Assembly: GCA_029288515.1 (NCBI GenBank)
Contig: JARIHB010000172.1
Span: 1-6,918 of the forward strand
Direction: 5' to 3'
Origin: Candidatus Saccharimonadota bacterium
Lineage (GTDB): Bacteria; Patescibacteriota; Saccharimonadia; Saccharimonadales; UBA4665
Length of the DNA stretch: 6,918 nucleotides
Below, one piece after another: positions 1 through 5,893 of this stretch. The first letter of the stretch is position 1. Each line of letters opens with the position of its first letter. The position numbers and the translations under genes were made by a program. Below the pieces are notes generated by a model. It worked only from the letters and a program-made list of their open reading frames with translations. It ran no database searches and had not been told where the DNA came from.

Positions 1-222
1 GTTATAGGCCGCGGCGTTGCGTTCATCGATTTTCAGGATAGTAAGCAATGCTTTTTCGGCGCGCAGCAAACGGTTTTCGCGCATGCCCTGGTGGGCGATG
101 TCCCATAGCTTGCCCAAGCGGTCGCCAATCTTGCGGGAGGCCCCTAAAATCTCGTCATCATGCACTTTCGTGTTATGAAACGCCAACAAACCAAATACGC
201 CAACGATTGCTAACTCAAACAT
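1..222 (-). CDS. TPR-like protein, N-terminal fragment (cut by left edge)
   Basis: The frame is open for 74 codons from an ATG at 222 to the window edge, so only the N-terminus is visible. The start is supported by AGAGG (229-233, minus strand) six bases upstream. Residues 4-14 (LAIVGVFGLLA) form a short hydrophobic stretch that could be a weak membrane anchor or the core of a first helix. A basic helical region follows (about 28-62). Residues 55-74 (AEKALLTILKIDERNAAAYN) fit the end of one tetratricopeptide repeat running into the next: Ala-rich helix, acidic turn, then A-x-Y-N. TPR proteins are protein-interaction scaffolds; no partner or pathway can be named. It lies 29 nt downstream of the delta'-like gene on the same strand and may belong to that transcript. 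The TPR call rests on one partial repeat; that a real gene starts here is more certain. Confidence 0.7.
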   Translation of the reverse strand, partial: MFELAIVGVFGLLAFHNTKVHDDEILGASRKIGDRLGKLWDIAHQGMRENRLLRAEKALLTILKIDERNAAAYN

Positions 223-251
223 AGGTTACCTCTTATATTAGAATCCTCAGT

Positions 252-1124
252 CTACAAATGCAAGAACAAATTGCTTAAGGTAAGCTTAGTATTCGCACTG
301 CGTTCCAGCGCCTCGCGGGCCATAAACGCCTGCTTGCGGATACGATGCCACTGCTTAATGCGCGGTCCTTCACCTTTTGCAGCCGCTTGCGCTACCATAG
401 CCTCAGCAATCCGTTCCAGCGCCGACACAATGGCCACGGCAGATTCTTTCTGCTTGCTCATACCGTCGACCGCCGCCAGTCGCTCAAATGTACTCTTTTG
501 CAACAGCTCTTTGGCCTGCCCTACGCTTTCCAGTAAGGGATGCGTTTCATCGCCGTCTAACAGCGCACACAGCAACCCCGGCAGCCCGCCGCTCAAGAAG
601 TATGCTTGCCGCTGTGTTTGTTCGTCTTTGTTTGAGGCAGCCAAAAGACCAGCGACTTGCGCCTCTGTGGGTGCCGACACCGTAATCGTCTGCACGCGTG
701 ACAATATAGTAGGCAGCAGCGAGCGCGGGCTGTCAGCGGTCAGTATCATTATTGTGTCGGCAGGCGGTTCTTCTAAGAGCTTCAGGAAAGCATTTTGCGC
801 CTCCGTAGTTAGTGCCTGGGCATGCTCAACAATAACCGACCGGCGCAGCGGCTTGTTACCAACAGTCTTTAGCTGTAAGAATTTCTGCAAGTTGCGGATG
901 GCTTCGATAGAAATACTGGAGCCATCAGCTCGGACTACCATGTACTGCGGGTAATTGGCCAGCTTATCGGCCGAAACATGCAAAAGTGCGCCCGCTATAG
1001 CTTCGGCAATTGCCGTTTTGCCACTGCCATCCGGGCCGGCTAGCAGCAGGGCGTGTGACGGCGAAACAATGAAATGCTCCAGCTGAGCTTTAGTGGCATC
1101 ATGCAGCACTAACTGCTCTATCAC
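252..1124 (-). CDS. holB: DNA polymerase III delta'-like clamp-loader ATPase
   Basis: This 290-residue AAA+ protein of the delta'/gamma-tau family would act in the complex that loads the sliding clamp at replication forks. Walker A is GPDGSGKT (30-37). A Walker B-like strand is VIVEHAQ (97-103). The family signature TEAQNAFLKLLEEPP spans 107-121, and ILSRV (140-144) stands where clamp loaders carry the SRC motif with its trans-acting arginine. The C-terminal half (about 150-290) is helical, as in clamp-loader collar domains. The four-cysteine zinc module usual in bacterial delta' and gamma/tau is absent, and only one cysteine occurs in the whole protein. The start is GTG, sharing GTGA with the stop of the upstream RluA-type gene; GGAG lies eight bases upstream, and the nearby ATG two codons earlier in another frame meets a stop at once. 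The overlap suggests translational coupling. A gamma/tau paralogue is the main alternative; the intact Walker A is compatible with either. Confidence 0.85.
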   Translation of the reverse strand: MIEQLVLHDATKAQLEHFIVSPSHALLLAGPDGSGKTAIAEAIAGALLHVSADKLANYPQYMVVRADGSSISIEAIRNLQKFLQLKTVGNKPLRRSVIVEHAQALTTEAQNAFLKLLEEPPADTIMILTADSPRSLLPTILSRVQTITVSAPTEAQVAGLLAASNKDEQTQRQAYFLSGGLPGLLCALLDGDETHPLLESVGQAKELLQKSTFERLAAVDGMSKQKESAVAIVSALERIAEAMVAQAAAKGEGPRIKQWHRIRKQAFMAREALERSANTKLTLSNLFLHL

Positions 1125-2584
1125 TGCATTAGCTCCGCAAATTCAGGCGGCAACGGAGCGGTAAATGTCTTGCGCACGCCATTTGGCAAAGTAATCTCTA
1201 GGCTTTGGGCATGCAGATACAGACGGTCGCCATACTTTCCCGTTCCATACAGCGGGTCACCGACAATGGAATGGCCGAGATGTGCCAAGTGTACTCGCAG
1301 CTGATGAGTGCGACCGGTCTTCGGTTTTAATTCGATGAGGCTATACTGGTCGTTAGTTTGCAGCACTTTATAGTGCGTTTGTGCCGGCCGGCCGTTTGCA
1401 CCGACGCGGTGCGTGGCCGGAGCCTTTGGATTGCGTTCGATGGGCATGTCGATAATGGCTTCGTCTTGCTTTACATGCCCGCGTATAATCGCAACATACG
1501 TTTTAGCCACCGCACGGTCGGCAAACTGCTTTTGCAGCCAGGACATGGCCCGTTTATTTTTAGCTCCGATAATTACGCCGCTCGTTGCCCGGTCTAGCCG
1601 ATGGACCACGCCAGCGCGTTCTCCCTCTTCCAGTTCTTTGCTCTTTTGCCTTAAAAATGAGGCTACTGTAGGCTCCGGATTGAATTCACCCTGCACATGG
1701 GTAAGTACGCCCGCGGGCTTATCGATCACAATTGCATCGTCGTCCTCATATAAGACTGGTAAGTCAATCTCTTCGGTAGTCTGCTGAAGCGATGACAAGT
1801 CGGCCGCCATCGGCGCGTCGGGCATAATCTTTTCGCCTGGCTTCAAAGCCTTGCCGTGAAGTGTTACGAGACCCTTATCAAACAACTTGGCCAGTGCGGC
1901 GCGCGAAAATACGGGATGCAAGCGCGCCAGTAGTACGTCGGCGCGCATGGGTCTGGCAGCCAGCTTAACACCAGTCACTTCAGATGTGGAACTCTCTCCA
2001 CCCATAGCCTTCCAGAGTACGCCGGCTGGTATCATACGCTCCGGCAAAGGTGGCAAACCAGGGTCATGTATAACGTACCCGTCGCCTTCCTTGCGCAGCA
2101 CCAGTACGGCATGGTCGGAATAGCCTTCTTTATCATTCAGTACCCGAGAGTTAAGTGTTACAAATACAAGCCGTTCGTCATTGAGCATATCATCTATATC
2201 TTCAAGCGTTGGCGATCGTTTTTCCGGCCTAACTCGGTCCAAAAATGATGAGATGCGTGGTGCAATGTTACGAATGTCCGAATGCGTAATCTGCCAGGTA
2301 TACTGCTGTTCATTGAAATGCTCACGCAGATAGGCATCACCCTCTTTGGCATAGCGCCGGTAGTCAAAGTTCTCGATCATCCGAATATCAAAGCCGATAT
2401 TTGCCATTCGTTCCCAGATAGTTACCGTCCACGCTGCTGTATTGTCCTTAAATCCGGACAACTTCTCTACTTCTTGCCAGCTCAGTTTACGCTGCAGAAA
2501 ATAGTCGAACAGTATCTGATACACTGCCAGTGCGCAGTGCATGTTATCTTCATGGTTCGGATAAAACGGTACTTTCTTTGGCAT
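1121..2584 (-). CDS. C39-like peptidase domain fused to S4 + RluA-family pseudouridine synthase
   Basis: This 487-residue protein has three parts. Residues 1-195 resemble a papain-fold C39-like domain: candidate catalytic Cys17 (DNMHCALA), His158 (GYSDHAVLVL) and Asp174 (VIHDPG). Residues 212-255 look like an S4 RNA-binding domain (RADVLLARLHPVFSRAALAK). Residues 275-487 form an RluA-type pseudouridine synthase, with HRLDRATSG (328-336, catalytic Asp331), KTYVAIIRG (361-369) and KTGRTHQLRVHLAHLG (422-437). The C-terminal enzyme would isomerise uridines in rRNA or tRNA; the target is unknown. Typical RluA/RluD proteins are roughly 300-330 residues, so the extra N-terminal domain is the oddity. 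His11 stands six residues before Cys17, where C39 enzymes keep the oxyanion Gln, so protease activity is doubtful. ATG at 2584 is preferred to an in-frame TTG two codons upstream. No clear Shine-Dalgarno is seen, and the gene starts 8 nt after the trpS stop, so reinitiation is likely. Confidence 0.9.
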   Translation of the reverse strand: MPKKVPFYPNHEDNMHCALAVYQILFDYFLQRKLSWQEVEKLSGFKDNTAAWTVTIWERMANIGFDIRMIENFDYRRYAKEGDAYLREHFNEQQYTWQITHSDIRNIAPRISSFLDRVRPEKRSPTLEDIDDMLNDERLVFVTLNSRVLNDKEGYSDHAVLVLRKEGDGYVIHDPGLPPLPERMIPAGVLWKAMGGESSTSEVTGVKLAARPMRADVLLARLHPVFSRAALAKLFDKGLVTLHGKALKPGEKIMPDAPMAADLSSLQQTTEEIDLPVLYEDDDAIVIDKPAGVLTHVQGEFNPEPTVASFLRQKSKELEEGERAGVVHRLDRATSGVIIGAKNKRAMSWLQKQFADRAVAKTYVAIIRGHVKQDEAIIDMPIERNPKAPATHRVGANGRPAQTHYKVLQTNDQYSLIELKPKTGRTHQLRVHLAHLGHSIVGDPLYGTGKYGDRLYLHAQSLEITLPNGVRKTFTAPLPPEFAELMQ

Positions 2585-2592
2585 AAGCAATT

Positions 2593-3621
2593 CTAGCGGA
2601 GGCCGACAGCTTTTTGCACGCGTAGCAGTGTGGCATTAGCTGTCTCGTTCATAACCGCTTCACTGTGCTGCAGCTTCTGCAGGATCGCACCATCGTCTAC
2701 GGTAGCGAGCGTTGATTGGAATTGCAGCATAAAGGCGCTTACCACTTCAGCCACCGCATTTTTAAAGTCGCCATACCGCTCCTTGCCTTCCCATTCAGCA
2801 TTGACCTCTTGCTGGCTGCGGCCGGAAAGCAGCGCCATGATCTGCAGTAAGTTGGTAATGCCTGGCTGATTTTTCGGGTCGAATGAAATCTTATTCACAC
2901 TGTCTGTTGTAGCGCTCATGACCTTTTTAGCGGCATCTTCCGGCTTATCGCTCATAAAGACCACTCCCTTGCCGGTTTCGTCACTTTTGCTCATCTTTTT
3001 GGTCGGATCTTGGAGGTCTTTAATGCGCAAGCCCTGTTCTTTGCCGAAAAATTCGTGCTGCTTTGGTACTGGCAGCGGCACGGTCAGCAGCTCACCAAAT
3101 TGATTATTCATGCGGGTGGCAATATCACGGGTAAACTCCAGATGCTGCGTTTGATCTTCGCCCACTGGCACATACGACGCGTTATACAGCAGGATATCAG
3201 CAGCCATCAATACCGGGTAATTAAACAGTCCGACACTGATGCGATCCTCACTTAGCTTGGCCGATTTGTCCTTAAACTGCGTCATGCGGCCCATCTCGCC
3301 CATGCCGGTAAAACAGTCCAAAATCCACGTTAGCTCGCTGTGTGCGGGGATATAACTTTGTCGATAAATATGCACATCGTCGTGATCTAACGGCAGGCCG
3401 GCAGCGGCAAACACTCGCAAGTTTTGCATGATCTGCGCTTGTAGTTGCGAATGATCGATAGGGGTCGTAAAGCTGTGCAGATCAGGTACGAATAAATTTA
3501 CCCGATACTCGCCAGCCCGCTCCTTTGCCATGTCTACAATGGGTAGCAGGGCGCCCAAATAGTTGCCGATAGTCAGGTCGTTGTTGGCACGAATGCCGGT
3601 CAATATAACTCGTTTACTCAT
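2593..3621 (-). CDS. trpS: Tryptophan--tRNA ligase
   Basis: This 342-residue class Ic aminoacyl-tRNA synthetase charges tRNA(Trp) with tryptophan in the cytoplasm; the length is normal for bacterial TrpRS. Visible motifs are the HIGH-equivalent TIGNYLGA (17-24), the tryptophan-pocket segment PVLMAADILLY (136-146, Asp142 being the residue expected to read the indole NH), GEDQTQHLEFTRDIA (154-168) and KMSKS (209-213). The N-terminal strand reads LTGIRANNDLTIGN, so the proline-glycine element common before TIGN (as in QPSG) is replaced by RANND. The ATG at 3621 lacks a strong Shine-Dalgarno; instead TATAAT (3632-3637) lies ten bases upstream, suggesting its own promoter with a minimal leader. 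It also begins 20 nt after the DAHP synthase stop, so readthrough from the attenuated upstream transcript would bring it under aromatic amino acid control. Confidence 0.97.
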   Translation of the reverse strand: MSKRVILTGIRANNDLTIGNYLGALLPIVDMAKERAGEYRVNLFVPDLHSFTTPIDHSQLQAQIMQNLRVFAAAGLPLDHDDVHIYRQSYIPAHSELTWILDCFTGMGEMGRMTQFKDKSAKLSEDRISVGLFNYPVLMAADILLYNASYVPVGEDQTQHLEFTRDIATRMNNQFGELLTVPLPVPKQHEFFGKEQGLRIKDLQDPTKKMSKSDETGKGVVFMSDKPEDAAKKVMSATTDSVNKISFDPKNQPGITNLLQIMALLSGRSQQEVNAEWEGKERYGDFKNAVAEVVSAFMLQFQSTLATVDDGAILQKLQHSEAVMNETANATLLRVQKAVGLR

Positions 3622-3631
3622 CTTGGATTCT

Positions 3632-3637
3632 ATTATA
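3632..3637 (-). promoter_or_regulatory. Candidate -10 box of a trpS promoter
   Basis: A perfect TATAAT on the minus strand, preceded by TG, lies in the 20-nt gap between DAHP synthase and trpS. Ten bases separate it from the trpS ATG, so initiation at the usual distance would leave a 5' leader of about four bases. The -35 position at 17-nt spacing reads TCACGC, a poor match, so activity relies on the -10 or on the flanking TG. It could be a chance AT-rich match in a short intergenic gap. Confidence 0.5.
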
Positions 3638-3641
3638 CAGC

Positions 3642-4691
3642 TTAGCGGCTTTTAGCGTGAGTGCGTACAAGCTCAATAACCGTCGGCCGTGCCTCGTCCA
3701 TAGACATACACGCGTCAGTCCAGCTCATGCCAGGGGTTTGCCTGGACGTATCCGCGCCTTCACGTAAGTTGGCTTCAAAGGTAATAACCCGCGGTTGCTG
3801 AGCAAGCGATCCACGCAGCATAAGGTCAATCACTGCATCGCGGCAGCGCCGGATACCGGCCACGGTTTTTTCGTTTTTCCAGTCGAAAGCAATGGCACCG
3901 CCGTGCGAAAGATCGATGCCATATGGCACGCCCGCAGCAGCAGTCCTTTGCAGACCCTCTACATATGTTTCAGGAGTTTTGTATGCGCTGCCGCCGCGCC
4001 ATAGGAGGGCAGTATTCGGATTGCCGGGAGTTTTAGGCACGATACCCATTCTACCGTCGCTCAGCATAACATCGGCATTCTCGTGCGGCGCAGCAATTGT
4101 GCGCATGGCTTGCAACGCCGGTGTTATATTGCCATCGCCATCGTTCTTGCAGAGTACTGGCAAATTAGGGTATGCGGATAACGTATGCCTGATGTGTGTG
4201 TCGCCGATATTGCGTGCGCCAACCCACGCCAGCACTTGGCGGCCAGCCTTACGGGCAATACCCTCCGGTCGCATTACTTCGCCTGCAAACGGCAGGCCCA
4301 TATTGGCAATGCGCGTAGTAATATCGTGAGCAGTTACTATATCCAATTGCGCCAGGCCGCGCATGCCCACATCAGTTCGCGGCTTATCGTCCGAATCACG
4401 CATCAAAAGCAGAGCGCCGTCGGCAACTTCAGGCTCCTCTTGAAGCTCTTGTATCTGTTCGGCCACGATTTCATTGGCATAACGGCCGTTAATCATTGAG
4501 TTATCCATCGAGCACGGCCCCAGCATAATAATCAATCGCGGATCGCGGCCAGCCAAAATATCGCACACTTCCTGCTGCTGGGCGGCAACGCGTTCGGCTG
4601 TGTCGGGCAGCAGCGGGTGCATGGCGTCAAGTTCGGCCGGGCTGAGCTGCGGCGCAGCAAGTGTATCGTGCGGTGCAAGTAAAGCGTTCAT
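3642..4691 (-). CDS. Class I 3-deoxy-7-phosphoheptulonate (DAHP) synthase
   Basis: This 349-residue enzyme condenses phosphoenolpyruvate with erythrose 4-phosphate to DAHP, the first step of aromatic biosynthesis. It matches the AroF/G/H type: GPCSM (58-62, metal ligand Cys60), DKPRTDVGMRG (102-112), AGE (136-138), GARNIGDTHIRH (158-169), CKNDGDGNI (181-189), GNPNTALLWRGG (223-234), IDLSHGG (259-265, His263), FEANLREG (305-312, Glu306) and SWTDACMSMDEA (323-334, Asp326). All four expected metal ligands are present. It is divergent: the segment between KPRT and AGE is about 11 residues shorter than in E. coli AroG, and the lysine of the AroG KPRTTVGWKG segment is Arg111. Feedback specificity cannot be read, so no isozyme symbol is given. 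ATG at 4691 follows AGGAG by 12 nt; in-frame upstream TTG codons would run through the terminator hairpin. No other shikimate gene is visible. Expression is probably controlled by the leader upstream. Confidence 0.93.
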   Translation of the reverse strand: MNALLAPHDTLAAPQLSPAELDAMHPLLPDTAERVAAQQQEVCDILAGRDPRLIIMLGPCSMDNSMINGRYANEIVAEQIQELQEEPEVADGALLLMRDSDDKPRTDVGMRGLAQLDIVTAHDITTRIANMGLPFAGEVMRPEGIARKAGRQVLAWVGARNIGDTHIRHTLSAYPNLPVLCKNDGDGNITPALQAMRTIAAPHENADVMLSDGRMGIVPKTPGNPNTALLWRGGSAYKTPETYVEGLQRTAAAGVPYGIDLSHGGAIAFDWKNEKTVAGIRRCRDAVIDLMLRGSLAQQPRVITFEANLREGADTSRQTPGMSWTDACMSMDEARPTVIELVRTHAKSR

Positions 4692-4703
4692 AGTAGTAAT
4701 CAA

Positions 4704-4708
4704 CTCCT
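4704..4708 (-). promoter_or_regulatory. Shine-Dalgarno of DAHP synthase
   Basis: AGGAG on the minus strand lies 12 bases before the ATG at 4691, a long but workable spacing. It falls downstream of the terminator U tract, so it exists only in readthrough transcripts. It also decides the start: the in-frame TTG directly abutting it is too close to use. Confidence 0.7.
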
Positions 4709-4720
4709 GTATATACTGAT

Positions 4721-4750
4721 AAAAATAAAAAAACCGCCGTTTGGCGGTCT
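4721..4750 (-). terminator. Intrinsic terminator (attenuator segments 3:4) in the DAHP synthase leader
   Basis: On the minus strand ACCGCC (4743-4748) pairs perfectly with GGCGGT (4733-4738) around an AAAC loop. It is followed by seven T, one A and five more T (4721-4733, first T within the stem). A-U and G-U pairs can extend the stem into the U tract. It sits about 30 nt before the synthase start codon and about 150 nt after the methyltransferase stop. A simple terminator for the methyltransferase gene is the alternative, but a promoter and a leader ORF lie in between. Confidence 0.9.
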
Positions 4751-4807
4751 CTTCAGTAAGTTTCAGGAATCGATTTACGAGCTGCAGCGCACTGAACAAA
4801 CCGCCAA
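4741..4807 (-). promoter_or_regulatory. Antiterminator helix (segments 2:3)
   Basis: In the minus-strand RNA, 4807-4791 (TTGGCGGTTTGTTCAGT) pairs with 4757-4741 (ACTGAAGAGACCGCCAA). Of the 17 positions, 15 are Watson-Crick, one is G-U and one is a G-G mismatch. The helix encloses a 33-nt loop and uses up the 5' arm of the terminator (4743-4748), so the two structures exclude each other. Segment 2 lies inside the leader ORF (codons 16-21), four codons after the aromatic run, where a ribosome stalled on that run would leave it free. Confidence 0.83.
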
Positions 4808-4852
4808 TTGCGGGCCGGTAAACCAATAAAAGAAAACGGCTAGTTTGTTCAT
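4775..4852 (-). CDS. Aromatic leader peptide of the DAHP synthase attenuator
   Basis: This 25-codon ORF runs from ATG (4850-4852) to TAA (4775-4777). Residues 6-11 read VFFYWF: five aromatic residues in a row (codons TTC TTT TAT TGG TTT, 4820-4834) covering Phe, Tyr and Trp. It is too short for a conserved enzyme, and its value lies in being translated. In known attenuators (trpL, pheL) a ribosome stalls on codons for the scarce amino acid and changes the folding of the leader RNA; here the run would report on all three aromatic amino acids upstream of the enzyme that commits carbon to them. It has no convincing Shine-Dalgarno; TATAGT lies ten bases before the ATG, so its transcript may be almost leaderless. 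The frame is open further upstream, but that part overlaps the methyltransferase gene. The stop codon lies between segments 2 and 3, not before segment 2 as in E. coli trp. Confidence 0.86.
   Translation of the reverse strand: MNKLAVFFYWFTGPQLAVCSVRCSS
4800..4819 (-). promoter_or_regulatory. Anti-antiterminator hairpin (segments 1:2)
   Basis: In the minus-strand RNA, ACCGGCC (4813-4819, codons 12-14 of the leader ORF) can pair with GGCGGT (4800-4805) around a seven-base loop, giving six pairs with G4815 bulged. It begins immediately after the last aromatic codon. If it forms, it hides part of segment 2 and favours the terminator. It is the weakest of the three alternative helices and could be minor. 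Confidence 0.6.
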
Positions 4853-4862
4853 TACTCGCGTA

Positions 4863-4891
4863 ACTATAGCACTTCGTAAAGATAAAAACAA
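4863..4891 (-). promoter_or_regulatory. Promoter of the leader-DAHP synthase transcript
   Basis: On the minus strand TTGTTT (4886-4891, matching the TTG of TTGACA) is separated by exactly 17 bases from TATAGT (4863-4868). It starts 8 nt after the methyltransferase stop and places initiation near 4856, about four bases before the leader ORF start codon. The expected terminated leader RNA is roughly 135 nt. It is the best-formed sigma70-like promoter in the window. Confidence 0.65.
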
Positions 4892-4898
4892 CAGCGAT

Positions 4899-5876
4899 CT
4901 ATTCCCTAATATCTGTGGACTTACGCAGTTTGCATACAAAGAACGCTTCGATGTCCTCACTCGGCGCCAGGCGCAAACATCCCTGTATTGCTTCGTTAAA
5001 AGGCCGGCCGTTCCAGCTGCGCAGCGGCAGAACGCTGTTGGGCACGCCCAGTTTGAAGGGTATAACCTCGGCATCCTCGCGCGCTCGCAACAAGTAATCA
5101 ATCACTGCTTCGTCTTCTTCGGGTGCCATCGTACAGGTGCTGTACACAAGTGTACCGCCAGGCTTCAACACCTCCCACGCTTGGGTAATGATACGTTTCT
5201 GCAGTTGCTGCAGACGCTTTATATGAGCCACAGACCATGCAGCAAAGTCTTTGTCACGGCTTAAGCGCATGAGCCCTTCGCCGCTGCACGGCGCATCGAG
5301 CAATATTTTATCAAACAGCTCGCCATCCAGTTTGCGCGCCAGCATAGTAGCGTCGAAAAGCGTTGTGTCGGTGGGCGTAACGCCTAAGCGTTTGAAGTTA
5401 GTCTGCGTTTTTACCAGACGAGCTCGCGAATTGTCGTTCACCCATAGCGATGCCCGATTATTGGTAATAGCAGCGATGTGGCTCGATTTACCGCCGGGCG
5501 CGGCACAAACATCCAAGATTCGTTGGTCAGGCTGCGGGTGCAGCGCCAGTACTGGAATCCAGCTGGCAGCATTCTGGATAAAAGCCGCGCCGGACGCCAC
5601 AATAGCACTATCTCGCACTGCAACGGCACCTTCGTCAACCGTGTAACAATTGGTCGCCCATCGATAGGCAGTACCGCGCCAGCCAATGACCGCCAGTTGC
5701 TTGAGTGTTTCAGCCGGATCGGCAATGAGCGGATTCAGACGCAGGCTCTGGCGACGCTCTACGTTAAGCAGCTCCTGAGCAGCCGCTTTATCGACGCCGA
5801 GTATCTGCTGGGTTCGTTCCAGCCAAACCGCGCGCTTGCGCGCCAGCTTTTCTTCAGGACTCGTATGTTTAGACAT
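4899..5876 (-). CDS. NOL1/NOP2/Sun (RsmB/RsmF) family RNA m5C methyltransferase
   Basis: This 325-residue S-adenosylmethionine-dependent enzyme is expected to methylate a cytosine at C5 in rRNA. Residues 1-110 hold the family's N-terminal RNA-contact region (LRLNPL, 45-50; GAAFIQNAASWIPVLAL, 96-112). The SAM site is LDVCAAPGGKSSHIA (121-135), followed by ND (147-148) for the ribose. DAPCSGEG (194-201, Cys197) and YSTCTMAPEEDE (245-256, Cys248) carry the two cysteines of m5C enzymes: the TC cysteine is normally the nucleophile and the PC cysteine helps release product. It ends soon after the catalytic domain, without the C-terminal RNA-binding extension of E. coli RsmF, so RsmB or RsmF specificity is not assigned. 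ATG at 5876 is chosen over an in-frame GTG seven codons upstream, because the GTG lies across the promoter of the divergent gene. Confidence 0.92.
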   Translation of the reverse strand: MSKHTSPEEKLARKRAVWLERTQQILGVDKAAAQELLNVERRQSLRLNPLIADPAETLKQLAVIGWRGTAYRWATNCYTVDEGAVAVRDSAIVASGAAFIQNAASWIPVLALHPQPDQRILDVCAAPGGKSSHIAAITNNRASLWVNDNSRARLVKTQTNFKRLGVTPTDTTLFDATMLARKLDGELFDKILLDAPCSGEGLMRLSRDKDFAAWSVAHIKRLQQLQKRIITQAWEVLKPGGTLVYSTCTMAPEEDEAVIDYLLRAREDAEVIPFKLGVPNSVLPLRSWNGRPFNEAIQGCLRLAPSEDIEAFFVCKLRKSTDIRE

Positions 5877-5883
5877 ATCACCT

Positions 5884-5893
5884 ATTGTATAAT
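5884..5893. promoter_or_regulatory. Overlapping divergent -10 elements (methyltransferase gene / HAD gene)
   Basis: The 23-base gap between the two divergent start codons contains ATTGTATAAT. Read plus, TATAAT (5888-5893) lies six bases before the HAD ATG, so initiation at the usual distance falls on that ATG. Read minus, TACAAT (5884-5889) lies seven bases before the methyltransferase ATG. Two bases are shared. Neither side has a good -35 at standard spacing. AGGTG (minus, 5879-5883) ends only two bases before the methyltransferase ATG, too close to be a useful Shine-Dalgarno. Confidence 0.6.

Noticed and set aside
271..954. A 227-codon plus-strand open frame across the delta'-like gene
   Set aside because: It lies antisense to a gene with clear AAA+ motifs, has a low-complexity Ser/Ala/Cys-rich translation and no recognisable domain.
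4721..4748. The hairpin as a plain terminator for the methyltransferase gene
   Set aside because: It lies about 150 nt past that gene's stop, beyond a promoter and an aromatic leader ORF, and its 5' arm has a long competing partner. It may still stop residual readthrough.
4692..4826. N-terminal extension of DAHP synthase to an in-frame TTG at 4826
   Set aside because: The extension would encode the terminator hairpin and U tract (translation rich in Phe, Tyr and Arg), lies in the leader, and has no homology to the family. ATG at 4691 with AGGAG fits better.
4721..4856. T-box or other tRNA- or ligand-binding riboswitch in the DAHP synthase leader
   Set aside because: No T-box core sequence or specifier-loop architecture could be recognised, and the leader is short. 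The aromatic ORF with alternative helices explains it without an aptamer.
4775..5101. A 108-codon minus-strand frame ending with the leader peptide
   Set aside because: Most of it overlaps the methyltransferase gene in another frame. Only the last 25 codons, after the promoter, are supported.
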